Shown: one piece after another, positions 1-11,122 of the stretch
Layout of the letters: every line of letters starts with the position of its first letter
Position numbering within the stretch: position 1 is the stretch's first letter
NCBI RefSeq assembly: GCF_001613445.1
Contig: NZ_BDCJ01000013.1
Span: 1-64,000, forward strand
From: Nocardia grenadensis NBRC 108939
Lineage (GTDB): Bacteria > Actinomycetota > Actinomycetes > Mycobacteriales > Mycobacteriaceae
Reading direction: 5' to 3'
DNA: 64,000 bases
The notes under the pieces: generated by a model
Seen by the model: the letters and a program-made list of their open reading frames with translations, nothing else
The model's database searches: none
What the model was told of the DNA's origin: nothing
Program-made: the position numbers and the translations under genes

Positions 1-411
1 GTTTTACGACGGGTCAGGACAAGCCAACCGCGGGGCCGCCACCATCCTCACTGTTTTACGAGACACCTCGAAGGGTTGAGGGCCCGTCTCGCCCCTTGGC
101 CGAAGGTGCTCAAAGGTCGCACTCTATGGACGGCCCACCGCACATCGCATGAGCCGAAGGCTCGAGTCTCGAGGCCGAAACGGCGAGACCAAGGGGGCCG
201 CAACCCGCGACGCCGAAGGCGCCGCCAAGAACACAGAACCTTCACGAGCAAGCCCGCAATTCCATCTTCACGAACCGGGCAAGCCCACCGAGCCCTCGCC
301 GATCAGCCCGCTACGCCCCGGTGCGGCATACAGAACGTGAACAGCGAGCACCGACCACGCACACCTACGCCGGCTCGGGATCCGCCCCCAGTGCCGGAAG
401 AGTCGCCGAAA
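1..411. other. Non-coding, hairpin-rich stretch downstream of accD6
   Basis: I see no convincing gene here. Open frames in this stretch are rich in Arg and Pro and look like high-GC noise. The 9-mer GTTTTACGA occurs twice, at about 1 and 53. Between 151 and 221 there are three adjacent inverted repeats built around GCCGAAGGC-like cores (listed separately). The stretch lies 3' of the minus-strand accD6 gene, so the hairpins could act in transcript ending or mRNA stability. That role is inference. Confidence 0.6.
151..221. repeat. Three adjacent hairpins with GCC-GAA-GGC cores
   Basis: Positions 151-163 read GAGCC-GAA-GGCTC, a perfect 5-bp stem. Positions 166-189 can pair GTCTCG with CGAGAC around an inner GCCG-AAA-CGGC. 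Positions 211-221 read CGCC-GAA-GGCG. A related half element, GCCGAAGG, is at 99-106. The shared GAA/AAA loops suggest one repeated unit. They lie about 190 bases beyond the accD6 stop. Confidence 0.55.
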
Positions 412-1845
412 TCACAGCGGGATGTTCTTGTGGTGGCTGGCCCGGCAAGGCGCCGCCGCCAGCGCGGCCGCGATCTTGCTGCGCGTATGCGCCGGGTCGA
501 TGACCTCGTCGACCACCCCGATCGACACCGCCCGCTCCACCCCGCCGGCGATGGCCTCGTGTTCGGCGGTGAGCCGTTCGTGCAGCGCTTCCCGCTCTTC
601 TTCCGGCACCGCGGCCAGGGCTTTCTTGTGCAGGATCCCGACCGCGGCTTTCGCGCCCATCACCGCGACCTCCGAGCCCGGCCAGGCGTAGACCGCGGTG
701 GCGCCGAGGGAGCGGGCGTTCATGGCGATGTAGGCGCCGCCGTAGATCTTGCGGGTGACCAGCGTGACCCGCGGGACCCGGGCTTCGGCGAAGGCGTGCA
801 GCAGTTTGGCGCCGCGGCGGACCACACCGTCCCATTCCTGGCCGACGCCGGGCAGGTAGCCGGGGACATCGGTGATGACGACCAGCGGGATGCCGAAGGC
901 ATCGCAGAGGCGCACGAACCGGGCGGCTTTCTCGGCGCTCTTGGAGTCCAGGCAGCCGCCGAGCCGCAGCGGGTTGTTGGCCAGAACGCCGACGGTGCGG
1001 CCGGCCAGGCGGCCGAGGCCGGTCACCATGGAGCGGGCGTAGCCGCCCTGGAGTTCTTCGAAGCTGGATTCGCCGTCGACATTGTCGAGCAGTTCGTGGA
1101 GCAGCGGTTTGACGTCGTAGGCGCGTTTGGCCGAGGCCGGGAGCATGGCCTGCAGGTCGATATTGCCGTGTTCGGCGGCGACGAGGTCGAATTCGCCCTG
1201 TTCGGCGAACATCGAGACCAGGCGGCGGGCGCGGTGCACGGCGTCGGCTTCGTCGTCGGCGACGATATGGGTGACGCCGGATTTCTTGCCGTGGGTTTCC
1301 GGGCCGCCGAGGGTGGCCATATCGACCTGTTCGCCGGTGACGCTGCGCACCACATCCGGGCCGGTAACGAAAACGCGACCTTCGGGGGCCATGATCACGA
1401 TATCGGTGAGCGCGGGGCCGTAGGCGGCGCCACCGGCCGCGAAGCCGAGTACCACCGAGATCTGGGGGACCCGGCCGGAGGCGCGGACCATGGCCTCGAA
1501 GACCTGGCCGACCGCGTGCAGGGCCTCCACACCTTCGGCGAGCCGGGCGCCTCCGGAATGCCACAGGCCCACCACCGGTGCGCCGGAATCGATGGCGGTG
1601 TCGATGGCGTCGACGATATGCCGGCAGCCCTCCACGCCCATGGCGCCACCCATCACGGTGGCATCGGAGCAGTAGGCGACGGTGCGGACGCCGTCGACCT
1701 CACCGACGGCCGCGAGCACACCCGACTTGTCGCGCGCGTGCAGCGGCAGCACGGTGCCGGGGTCGAAGAAGCGTTGGAGCCGCCCGAGGGGATCACGCGG
1801 ATCGGTCGCAGTTTCCTGATGGCGGGCCGGAGCGATAGTCGTCAT
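412..1845 (-). CDS. accD6: Acyl-CoA carboxylase beta subunit (carboxyltransferase), AccD6-like
   Basis: This 477-residue protein is the carboxyltransferase half of a biotin-dependent acyl-CoA carboxylase. It moves the carboxyl group from carboxybiotin on an AccA subunit to acetyl-CoA or propionyl-CoA, supplying malonyl-CoA for fatty acid and mycolic acid elongation. The two crotonase-like halves are clear. The N-half has the GGAxMGVEGC-like acyl-CoA site and a glycine-rich run near GFAAGGAAYGPA. The C-half has DVPGYLPG and the GGAYIAM segment typical of AccD proteins. It is the last gene of the FAS-II block, 123 bases after kasA, the position accD6 holds in mycobacteria. No alpha subunit is encoded in this window. 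AccD5 is the closest alternative, but the neighbourhood favours AccD6. Confidence 0.92.
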   Translation of the reverse strand: MTTIAPARHQETATDPRDPLGRLQRFFDPGTVLPLHARDKSGVLAAVGEVDGVRTVAYCSDATVMGGAMGVEGCRHIVDAIDTAIDSGAPVVGLWHSGGARLAEGVEALHAVGQVFEAMVRASGRVPQISVVLGFAAGGAAYGPALTDIVIMAPEGRVFVTGPDVVRSVTGEQVDMATLGGPETHGKKSGVTHIVADDEADAVHRARRLVSMFAEQGEFDLVAAEHGNIDLQAMLPASAKRAYDVKPLLHELLDNVDGESSFEELQGGYARSMVTGLGRLAGRTVGVLANNPLRLGGCLDSKSAEKAARFVRLCDAFGIPLVVITDVPGYLPGVGQEWDGVVRRGAKLLHAFAEARVPRVTLVTRKIYGGAYIAMNARSLGATAVYAWPGSEVAVMGAKAAVGILHKKALAAVPEEEREALHERLTAEHEAIAGGVERAVSIGVVDEVIDPAHTRSKIAAALAAAPCRASHHKNIPL

Positions 1846-1968
1846 CGCGTTCCTCCTCGAAAATGTGCGCCCGAGACGCGGGCCACTTGGTGTCGAAGCC
1901 CGGACGGGGCCGCCCGGATGAAACCCGGCGGCCCCGTCTATGGGTCGTCGAACAGTTCGGTCGGACCG

Positions 1969-3219
1969 TCAGGCCCGGCCGAAGGCGAGCGCGACATTGT
2001 GCCCACCGAAACCGAACGAATTGTTGATCGCGTACTCGATCTCCTGGCGGCGGGCTTCGCCCTTCACCACATCGAGGTCGATCTCCGGATCCTGGTTTTC
2101 CAGGTTCAGGGTGGGCGGCACGATACCGTCCCGGATGGCCAGCACGGTGAGCACGGACTCCAGTGCGCCGACGGCGCCGATGGAATGTCCGAGCGCCGAT
2201 TTGGGCGCGTAGACCGAGGCGTGGTTGCCGACGGCCTTGTTGATCGCCTTCGCCTCGGCGGTGTCACCGATGGGGGTGGCGGTGGCGTGGGCGTTGATAT
2301 GGGTGATGTCCTGCTTGGACAGACCCGCGGTCTGCATGGCCCGGGTCATGGCGCGGGCGGCGCCCGTGCCTTCGGGATCCGGCGCGACCAGGTGGAAACC
2401 GTCGGAGGTGATACCGGCGCCCAGCAGCCGGGCGTGGATGGTGGCACCGCGCGCCTTGGCGTGCTCCTCGGTTTCGATGACCATGAGCGCGCCGGCCTCG
2501 CCGAAGACGAAGCCGTCGCGGTCGGAGTCGAAGGGACGCGAAGCACCCTTCGGGTCGTCGTTGCGGGTGCTCATCGCACGCATCATGGTGAACGCGGCGA
2601 TCGGCACGGCGTCGATGAAACCTTCGACGCCGCCGGTGACGACCATATCGGCATCACCCATGACGATCATGCGCCACGCGTTGGCGATACCTTCCGAGCC
2701 CGACGAACACGCCGAGACCGGAGTGACCACTCCTGCCCGGGCCTGCAGCTCGAGACCGACGACGGCGGACGGCCCGTTCGGCATGACCATCTGAACAGCG
2801 AGCGGCGAGATCTTGCGATATCCGCCGTTCTTCAGCTTGTCGACCGAATCGATGAGCGCGTCACCGCCACCTAGTCCAGTGCCGATGGCCACACCCAGCC
2901 GATCCGGATCGACTTCCGGGCTGCCCGCATTACGCCAGACCTCGCGGCCGAGCACGGTCGCGAGCTGCTCGACGTAGGCCATCCGGCGGATCTCGACCCG
3001 GCTCAGCAGGCTGTCGGGACGAACTTTCAGATGGCCGCCGATGCGGACCGGTAGGTCGTATTCCTCGACGAAGGAATCCTCGAGAACGTCGATGCCGCTC
3101 TCGCCGTTGAGGAGACCCTTCCACGTCGCATCGACGTCACCCGCGATCGACGTGGACGCCGCCAGGCTCGTGACGACGACATTCGGGAAGTTCCCGTTCA
3201 AGGTGGAAGGAGTGGTCAC
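1969..3219 (-). CDS. kasA: 3-oxoacyl-ACP synthase, KasA-like (FAS-II elongation)
   Basis: This 416-residue protein is a beta-ketoacyl-ACP synthase of the FabF/KasA type. It condenses malonyl-AcpM with a growing long acyl-AcpM chain during mycolate precursor elongation. By direct count the catalytic residues fall at Cys171 (SACSSG), His311 (NAHATAT), Lys340 and His345 (KSALGHS). These are the numbers reported for M. tuberculosis KasA. The C-terminus has the GFGGHN motif. It follows acpM by 10 bases and should be co-transcribed with it. A second synthase, kasB, normally sits between kasA and accD6 in mycobacteria but is absent here, so this gene is the only condensing enzyme in the cluster. Confidence 0.94.
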   Translation of the reverse strand: MTTPSTLNGNFPNVVVTSLAASTSIAGDVDATWKGLLNGESGIDVLEDSFVEEYDLPVRIGGHLKVRPDSLLSRVEIRRMAYVEQLATVLGREVWRNAGSPEVDPDRLGVAIGTGLGGGDALIDSVDKLKNGGYRKISPLAVQMVMPNGPSAVVGLELQARAGVVTPVSACSSGSEGIANAWRMIVMGDADMVVTGGVEGFIDAVPIAAFTMMRAMSTRNDDPKGASRPFDSDRDGFVFGEAGALMVIETEEHAKARGATIHARLLGAGITSDGFHLVAPDPEGTGAARAMTRAMQTAGLSKQDITHINAHATATPIGDTAEAKAINKAVGNHASVYAPKSALGHSIGAVGALESVLTVLAIRDGIVPPTLNLENQDPEIDLDVVKGEARRQEIEYAINNSFGFGGHNVALAFGRA

Positions 3220-3229
3220 GGTTTCGGCC

Positions 3230-3532
3230 CTACTCGGCGTTGTCGAACTTGGCCTTGAGCTCGGCGGCGGTGTCCGCGTTCTCCGCCTCGAGCTTCTGGA
3301 TGTAGGCGACGGCGTCGCCGACGGTCTTCAGGCTGGCCAGATCCTCGTCCGGGATCTTGACCCCGTACTTGTCCTCGGTCTGAACCGCGATCTCGACCAT
3401 GGACAGCGAGTCGATGTCCAGGTCATCGACGAAGGACTTCTCGACGGTCACCTCGGAGGGTTCGATACCCGTAACCTCTTCGATGATCTTGCCGAGTTCC
3501 TCGACGATTTGTTCCTGGGTCAGAGCGGCCAC
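3230..3532 (-). CDS. acpM: Meromycolate extension acyl carrier protein AcpM
   Basis: This is a roughly 100-residue acidic acyl carrier protein for the FAS-II system. The phosphopantetheine attachment site is the DIDSLSMVE motif, with Ser in the DSL triplet. I chose the GTG start at 3532 (VAALTQEQ...) because AAGGGAG lies at the right distance upstream. The longer open frame from 3598 adds a basic tail unlike any ACP. The C-terminal extension after the four-helix core is acidic and Ala-rich, as in mycobacterial AcpM and unlike the roughly 78-residue E. coli AcpP. It lies between fabD and kasA, which load it and use it. Confidence 0.93.
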   Translation of the reverse strand: MAALTQEQIVEELGKIIEEVTGIEPSEVTVEKSFVDDLDIDSLSMVEIAVQTEDKYGVKIPDEDLASLKTVGDAVAYIQKLEAENADTAAELKAKFDNAE

Positions 3533-3661
3533 TTCGTGGCTCCCTTCTTGTTTTTCTCGGTAGGGCTCTACATATTTCTTCGGGCCGAGACGACGCACGG
3601 TTACGTCGACCCGGTGCCGTGCTCCCGTCGAGGGTTCGTCGGAAACACGGCCGTAGGCAAG

Positions 3662-4576
3662 CTAGCCGGAGCTCGTGAGCTCGGCGAGCGCGGGGAGGTC
3701 CTCCGGGGTCTTCAGCGCCAGGTTCAGGGTGCCTTTGAGTTCCCGTTTGGCAATGCCGACGAGGGTTCCCGCCGGTGGCAGCTCCGCCACCGCCGAAACA
3801 CCGGCCTGCCGGACGGTTTCGGTACACAGGTCCCACCGGACGGGCCGGGTGACCTGCGCGGCGAGCTTAGCCACCGCGTCCGCGCCGGACTCGACCGGCT
3901 TGCCGTCGGCGTTCGACAGCAAGGGCCGAGTCGGCTCGTGCGGGGTGATCTCGGCGATCGCCGCCGCTACCGCCTGCTGGGCGGGAGCCATGAACTCGGT
4001 GTGGAACGCGCCCGCCACGGGAAGCGCTCGCACGCGGGCCTTCTCCGGCGGATTCGCGGCCAGTTCGGCCAGTGCGTCCAGGCGTCCCGCCGCCACGATC
4101 TGACCGGTGGCGTTGCGGTTGGCCGGGACCAGTTCCAGTTCGTCGAGCCGCGCCAGCACGGTGGCCTCGTCGCCACCGAGCACCGCGGACATACCGGTCG
4201 GTTCCAGTGCGCACGCCTTCGCCATCTCGGTACCGCGGATGGCTGCCAGCGTAACTGCTTGGTCGGCGGAGATCACGCCGGCGACCGCCGCGGCGGCGAG
4301 TTCGCCCACCGAATGTCCGGCCACGATGGTGTCGGCCGGCACCCGCTGATCGCCGATCTCGGCGAAGGCGAGCAGCGCGGCGGCCACCACGAGCGGCTGG
4401 GTCACGGCGGTGTCGGTGATCTCTTCGGCGGTCGCTTCGGTCCCGAGCCGGATGAGATCCAGACCGGATTCCTTCGACCACAGTGCGAGGCGGTCACGAG
4501 CGCCTGGCAGGTCGAGCCAGGGCGCGAGCATGCCGGGTGTCTGAGAGCCCTGTCCAGGGGCGAACAACGCGATCAC
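3662..4576 (-). CDS. fabD: Malonyl-CoA:ACP transacylase FabD
   Basis: This 304-residue enzyme transfers malonyl from CoA to AcpM, the entry step of FAS-II elongation. The N-terminal FAPGQGSQ oxyanion motif is at residues 5-12. The nucleophile elbow GHSVGE is at 87-92 with Ser89. A later GAFHTEFM segment holds the second catalytic His. It is the first gene of the fabD-acpM-kasA-accD6 run. The 128-base gap upstream of it holds an inverted TTTTGT...ACAAAA repeat that may be the operator of the neighbouring regulator. Confidence 0.94.
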   Translation of the reverse strand: MIALFAPGQGSQTPGMLAPWLDLPGARDRLALWSKESGLDLIRLGTEATAEEITDTAVTQPLVVAAALLAFAEIGDQRVPADTIVAGHSVGELAAAAVAGVISADQAVTLAAIRGTEMAKACALEPTGMSAVLGGDEATVLARLDELELVPANRNATGQIVAAGRLDALAELAANPPEKARVRALPVAGAFHTEFMAPAQQAVAAAIAEITPHEPTRPLLSNADGKPVESGADAVAKLAAQVTRPVRWDLCTETVRQAGVSAVAELPPAGTLVGIAKRELKGTLNLALKTPEDLPALAELTSSG

Positions 4577-4642
4577 GTACCTAAGAAAACACTGTGAGAC
4601 GGCGTTTGCGAGATGTCGACGTGAATGAAGCTTTCGGACAGG

Positions 4643-4663
4643 TTTTGTATGGTCTCCACAAAA
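4643..4663. promoter_or_regulatory. Inverted repeat TTTTGT-N9-ACAAAA, candidate MabR operator
   Basis: The half sites TTTTGT (4643-4648) and ACAAAA (4658-4663) are perfect inverted complements with a 9-base spacer. They lie 67 bases upstream of the fabD start and 3' of the regulator gene. From memory, MabR of M. tuberculosis binds TTTTGT/ACAAAA half sites in the same fasII promoter, so this is the natural operator candidate. The spacer length may differ from the mycobacterial site. Activation of fabD-acpM-kasA-accD6 is inferred from that homology. Confidence 0.6.
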
Positions 4664-4704
4664 GCCCGCGTGGCGTGTCCGAATCGACCGAATCGGGGTT
4701 CGCG

Positions 4705-6039
4705 TTACAGCCCGTCTTTGTTCGATGGGACAAAAGAGTCCTCTGAGGTTTGTGATGACGATTCGTTACGTGTTCGTGTCAAACGACCCACGGTGGCGGC
4801 GATTCGTAACACATACGCATCCCGCGGATTGAGCGGATCACGACCGGTTACTTCCCCGATCCGCTTCAGGCGATAACGCACAGTATTTGGATGAACGTAC
4901 AGTTGACGCGCGCACATCTCGACCGCACCACCGCAATCCAGGTAGGCATCCAGGGTGTCCGCCAGGGCGGAACCGGCAGAGGCCAACGGTAGGACAAGGT
5001 ACTCGACGAGCGCGTCGACCGCAGCTCGATCACCGAGCAACGCGCGTTCGGGCAGTAATTCCATGGCGTGCACCGGGCGCGGCGCCTCCCGCCAGCCGAT
5101 CACCGCCTCCATGCCGGCGAGCGCCTCCAGGGCGCTGCTGTGCGCCGCGCCGAGGGTGCGCGTGGTCGGCCCGATCACCACCGGGCCGTCCGAGAACGCC
5201 TCGGTGAGCAGATCGTCCATGAACGGCGAGCTGCGCAGGGCGTCGCCCAGCGGGCCGCTCACCACCATCACCAGGCGGGAGCCCTGGACCACCGCCAGCG
5301 CCGCCCGGCCGTGCCGGGCGGCGATGGTGTGCACCGCGCCGACCACCGACACCCCCTGATCCCGCGGCGGCGTACCGACCAGGACCGTCGCGGGGGCGGT
5401 CGCGTCCCAGTTCAGGGTGGCCGCCCGGGAGAGCATGTCGGAACCGGTATCGCCGCGCACCACCGCGTCCACCACCAGCGCTTCCAGCCGGGTATCCCAG
5501 GCGCCCCGGGATTCGGCCGCGCTGGCGTACACCGAGGCGGCCGCGAAACCGAGCTCACGCCCGTATCGCAGAACCGCCTCGGTGAGCGCGACCAACTGCC
5601 GGTCGTTCCGCGCCAGCGCGGGCAGCCACTGTTCGAAGAAATCCATGGCGACCCGGACCATGTCCACGGTCTGGCGCAGCGTCAGCCGCCGCGCCAGATC
5701 CTGCGGAATGACCTGGAAGGCATCCATACTGAACCGGATATCACTATCCGGGTCCTGGAGCCATTCCAGGAAGTTGACCACCGCGGTCTGCACCAGCATC
5801 TGCACGCCGGCACGCTGCGCGGCGTCCAGATCGGCGAAGAACGGCAGCCGATCCTGCATCGACCCAACGGCTTCGGTGGACAGCCGCCCGGAGAACTGCT
5901 TGACGCGTTTGAGCAGCGTGTCCGGCAAGGGATCACGGTTCTGCCGGTTCGGCGACAGCGCGCCGGTCGGCAGGTACACCTCGTGCTCGCTGGAGCCCTC
6001 GGAGACCCGGCGCGGACGCGGTGGTCTGCGTTCGATCAT
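4705..6039 (-). CDS. mabR: PucR-type transcriptional regulator of the FAS-II operon (MabR-like)
   Basis: This 444-residue protein ends in a PucR-type helix-turn-helix. The motif starts near the GGAVEMCARQLYVHPNTVRYR segment (only the first 20 residues are diagnostic) and continues through RIGEVTGRDPLNP. The N-terminal and middle parts resemble the CdaR/GGDEF-like sensory region of this family. I start it at the ATG at 6039 (MIERRPP), 10 bases after the aceE stop. Upstream in-frame codons overlap aceE and translate to low-complexity sequence. It sits between aceE and fabD exactly as Rv2242 (MabR) does in M. tuberculosis, where it controls fasII and senses long acyl-CoA. The product should therefore regulate fabD-acpM-kasA-accD6. 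Confidence 0.88.
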   Translation of the reverse strand: MIERRPPRPRRVSEGSSEHEVYLPTGALSPNRQNRDPLPDTLLKRVKQFSGRLSTEAVGSMQDRLPFFADLDAAQRAGVQMLVQTAVVNFLEWLQDPDSDIRFSMDAFQVIPQDLARRLTLRQTVDMVRVAMDFFEQWLPALARNDRQLVALTEAVLRYGRELGFAAASVYASAAESRGAWDTRLEALVVDAVVRGDTGSDMLSRAATLNWDATAPATVLVGTPPRDQGVSVVGAVHTIAARHGRAALAVVQGSRLVMVVSGPLGDALRSSPFMDDLLTEAFSDGPVVIGPTTRTLGAAHSSALEALAGMEAVIGWREAPRPVHAMELLPERALLGDRAAVDALVEYLVLPLASAGSALADTLDAYLDCGGAVEMCARQLYVHPNTVRYRLKRIGEVTGRDPLNPRDAYVLRIAATVGRLTRTRNESSSQTSEDSFVPSNKDGL

Positions 6040-6049
6040 CGAACCGCCG

Positions 6050-8902
<2,853 letters not shown>

Positions 8903-9103
8903 AACTGCTCCTCGTACAGGGGGTGGTCGAGCTGATGGCTGCGGTGACCCCGAGTGGCCCGCTGGTGTGCGGATCACTCGTGACGACTTTTCCGGGCGTA
9001 CCCACGCACTCGCGTGGCACGTCCCACATCATCATGTCAGCCGCCGATCCAGTACCGTTCGACAGGCACGTCTCACTGCGGTTACCGAGGAGTCGGGAGG
9101 ACG

Positions 9104-9658
9104 ATGGAAGGGCTGGACCCGCGCCGGTTCGGGCTGGTATGCGCCGCGACGGCCCTGGTCGCCGGCGCCGCCGTGGCCGGTTGCGCGCAGCAGGTCGAAG
9201 GTATCGCGACACCTAACGCCGCCGAGGCGACCTCCTATCGCGAATACGCCTCGTCCTCGTCCGCCGCCGCCACCTCGTCCCAGATCGCGGCCGCCCGCGA
9301 CAAGGCCATCTCCGACAACTGCACCCTCTTCCCCGGCACCACCGGGGTCGGGGTGAGCAAGTACAACGAGTTCGTCGACGCCCACGACAACGACGCCCCC
9401 GACTACGACGCCAAACGCGACGGCGCCGTCACCGCGCTCGAGGACGCCGCCAAACAGGTCGAGGGCGGAGTGAACACCGCGGGCGCGCAGCTGCCCGAGG
9501 AATTGCGGACGAAGTTCGTCGCCTACGTCGACTCGGCCCGGGCCCTCGCCCAGGCCACCCGGGAGATGACCTACACCTCCCCCGTCGGACCGCTCAACGA
9601 CGCCAGCAAGCGCGTGAACGACGCGCGCAACGCGGTACGCGATGCCTGCCCCAAGTAA
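9104..9658 (+). CDS. Small secreted lipoprotein (Rv2240c-like)
   Basis: This 184-residue protein begins with a signal peptide ending in a lipobox (AAVAGC) at about residues 21-26, so it should be lipid-anchored outside the membrane. The start at 9104 has GGGAGG just upstream. The mature part opens with a Ser/Ala-rich linker, followed by a helical domain with Cys in NCTLFPG and at the last DACPK, which could form a disulfide. It is divergent from aceE, the position of Rv2240c in M. tuberculosis. The function is unknown. The start at 9014 in the same frame is unlikely because it would put the signal peptide 30 residues in. Confidence 0.8.
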   Translation: MEGLDPRRFGLVCAATALVAGAAVAGCAQQVEGIATPNAAEATSYREYASSSSAAATSSQIAAARDKAISDNCTLFPGTTGVGVSKYNEFVDAHDNDAPDYDAKRDGAVTALEDAAKQVEGGVNTAGAQLPEELRTKFVAYVDSARALAQATREMTYTSPVGPLNDASKRVNDARNAVRDACPK

Positions 9659-9787
9659 CCCGGATCGCCCGTCACCAGCGGTTTCGGACGACATAGAAAA
9701 TTCGATCCACCCGATCGGCTTGCGTTAGGGCCGATAACCATGTTCGCTTGCAGATATCTGTAGTCGGGAGTTGAGGAGGACGCCACC

Positions 9788-10210
9788 GTGGTCGCCGCGG
9801 CGGACGATCAGAATTTCGCTCAGAAGCTTGGCATCACCCACGGCATGGTTGTCCAGGAGCTGGGCTGGGACGAGGACACCAACGACGACCTCCGGGCCGA
9901 CGTCGAGGAGACCTCCGGTAGTGAACTGCTGGACGAGGACTCCGACGAGGTCATCGATGTCGTCCTGCTGTGGTGGCGGGACGGCGACGGTGACCTGGTC
10001 GACGAGCTGATGGAGGCGATCGGCCCACTCGCCGACGACGGCTTCATCTGGGTGCTCACCCCCAAGACCGGTAATGCCGGCCATGTCGATCCCAGTGAGA
10101 TCGCCGAGGCCGCACCCACCGCGGGGCTCACCCAGACCTCCGCCATCAAACTCGGTGAATGGTCCGCCAGCCGGCTGGTGCAGCCCAAGGCCCCCACCAA
10201 GCAGCGCTGA
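9788..10210 (+). CDS. DUF3052 family protein (Rv2239c-like)
   Basis: This 140-residue acidic cytosolic protein has the DUF3052 pattern. It starts with KLGITHGMVVQELGWDED, then DEVIDVVLLWWRDGDGDLVDEL and DGFIWVLTPK, and ends with a Thr/Ala segment. The GTG start at 9788 follows GAGGAGG by 8 bases. The family is near-universal in actinobacteria and has no settled function. Its place between the lipoprotein and ahpE matches the mycobacterial gene order. Confidence 0.85.
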   Translation: MVAAADDQNFAQKLGITHGMVVQELGWDEDTNDDLRADVEETSGSELLDEDSDEVIDVVLLWWRDGDGDLVDELMEAIGPLADDGFIWVLTPKTGNAGHVDPSEIAEAAPTAGLTQTSAIKLGEWSASRLVQPKAPTKQR

Positions 10211-10277
10211 GCCGCCCACAACTGTTCCGCGCACCCCATGGGCCGGGGTGCGCGCACCCGAGATTCGGAGGACCCTC

Positions 10278-10742
10278 ATGCCCATAGAGGTCGGTGCCCA
10301 GGCGCCGGAATTCACCCTCAAGGACCAGAACAATCAGGAAGTCTCGCTGGCGGACTACCGCGGCGAGAAGAACGTCCTGATCGTGTTCTACCCACTCGCC
10401 TTCACCGGCATCTGCCAGGGCGAGCTGTGCAAGGTCCGCGACGAACTGCCGCGGTTCCAGAACGACAACACCGAGATCCTCGCGATCTCCGTCGGCCCGC
10501 CGCCCACCCACAAGATCTGGGCGGCCGAACAGGGCTACGTCTTCCCGCTGCTGTCGGACTTCTGGCCGCACGGCGCAGTGGCCCAGCAGTACGGCGTCTT
10601 CAACGACGTGACGGGTTTCGCCAACCGCGGCACCTTCGTCGTCGACCGCGAGGGAATCATCCGATTCGCGGAGATGAACGGCCCCGGAGAGCCCCGTGAC
10701 CAGGCGGCTTGGGAGAAAGCGCTCGCCGCGCTAGATTCATAG
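10278..10742 (+). CDS. ahpE: One-Cys-type peroxiredoxin AhpE, with an extra Cys
   Basis: This 154-residue thiol peroxidase reduces hydroperoxides and peroxynitrite. The peroxidatic site is FYPLAFTGIC with Cys46. The block AISVGPPPTHKIWA and LSDFWPHGAV are characteristic of AhpE. Remarkably, a second cysteine, Cys51 (C-Q-G-E-L-C), sits five residues on. From memory M. tuberculosis AhpE has Asp there. The spacing equals the Cys45/Cys50 pair of E. coli BCP, where Cys50 is the resolving residue. The enzyme may therefore use an intramolecular disulfide rather than a pure 1-Cys cycle. Its start at 10278 is preceded by CGGAGGACC. A strong hairpin follows the stop. Confidence 0.92.
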   Translation: MPIEVGAQAPEFTLKDQNNQEVSLADYRGEKNVLIVFYPLAFTGICQGELCKVRDELPRFQNDNTEILAISVGPPPTHKIWAAEQGYVFPLLSDFWPHGAVAQQYGVFNDVTGFANRGTFVVDREGIIRFAEMNGPGEPRDQAAWEKALAALDS

Positions 10743-10749
10743 ACCGTTC

Positions 10750-10770
10750 CCCTCGGACACTGTCCGGGGG
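10750..10770 (+). terminator. Hairpin between ahpE and tRNA-Val
   Basis: CCCTCGGAC pairs with GTCCGGGGG over 9 bp (one T-G pair) with the 3-base loop ACT. It starts 8 bases after the ahpE stop. There is no clear T-run, as is common for actinobacterial terminators. It likely ends the ahpE transcript before the tRNA gene. Confidence 0.55.
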
Positions 10771-10773
10771 TCC

Positions 10774-10848
10774 GGGCGTATAGCTCAGCGGTAGAGCTCT
10801 GGTTTTACACACCAGCGGTCGGGGGTTCGAACCCCTCTGCGCCCACCA
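10774..10848 (+). tRNA. tRNA-Val (anticodon TAC)
   Basis: The acceptor stem GGGCGTA pairs with TGCGCCC (one T-G pair). The D arm has TAGCTCAGCGGTAGAGCT. The anticodon stem-loop is CTGGT-TTTACAC-ACCAG with anticodon TAC. The T arm has GGGGGTTCGAACCCCT. The discriminator is A and CCA is genomically encoded at 10846-10848. The tRNA reads GTA codons. Confidence 0.95.
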
Positions 10849-11122
10849 TTACCGCCCTTGCGGATCGACCCTCGATTCAGCCGGGCCACTCGCATGCGCA
10901 AATCTGCGTCGATCTCTTCGGAACCGCCACGTGGTCGCCTCCCTCTCAGCCGAACCAACGCTCAGGGCCGAGGGCGCAGGACCCTCACGTCGGTCCGAAC
11001 GATCCAACCGTCCACGTACTGCGTCGGCTCTCCACCCGGCGCTTCCGGTCTCCGTCTGGACCACGATCCGTAACCGAGCGGTCTTTCACCACGGAGCAAG
11101 AAGTATTTCGCCGACGAAGCGG

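Noticed and set aside
76..2874. A 932-codon open frame on the plus strand
   Set aside because: It runs antisense through accD6 and kasA, is rich in His/Asp/Gly/Arg, and has no domain features. It is a typical high-GC shadow frame.
10774..10848. tRNA-Val as the attachment site of an intact integrative element
   Set aside because: No integrase gene and no second copy of the tRNA 3' end were seen in the window.
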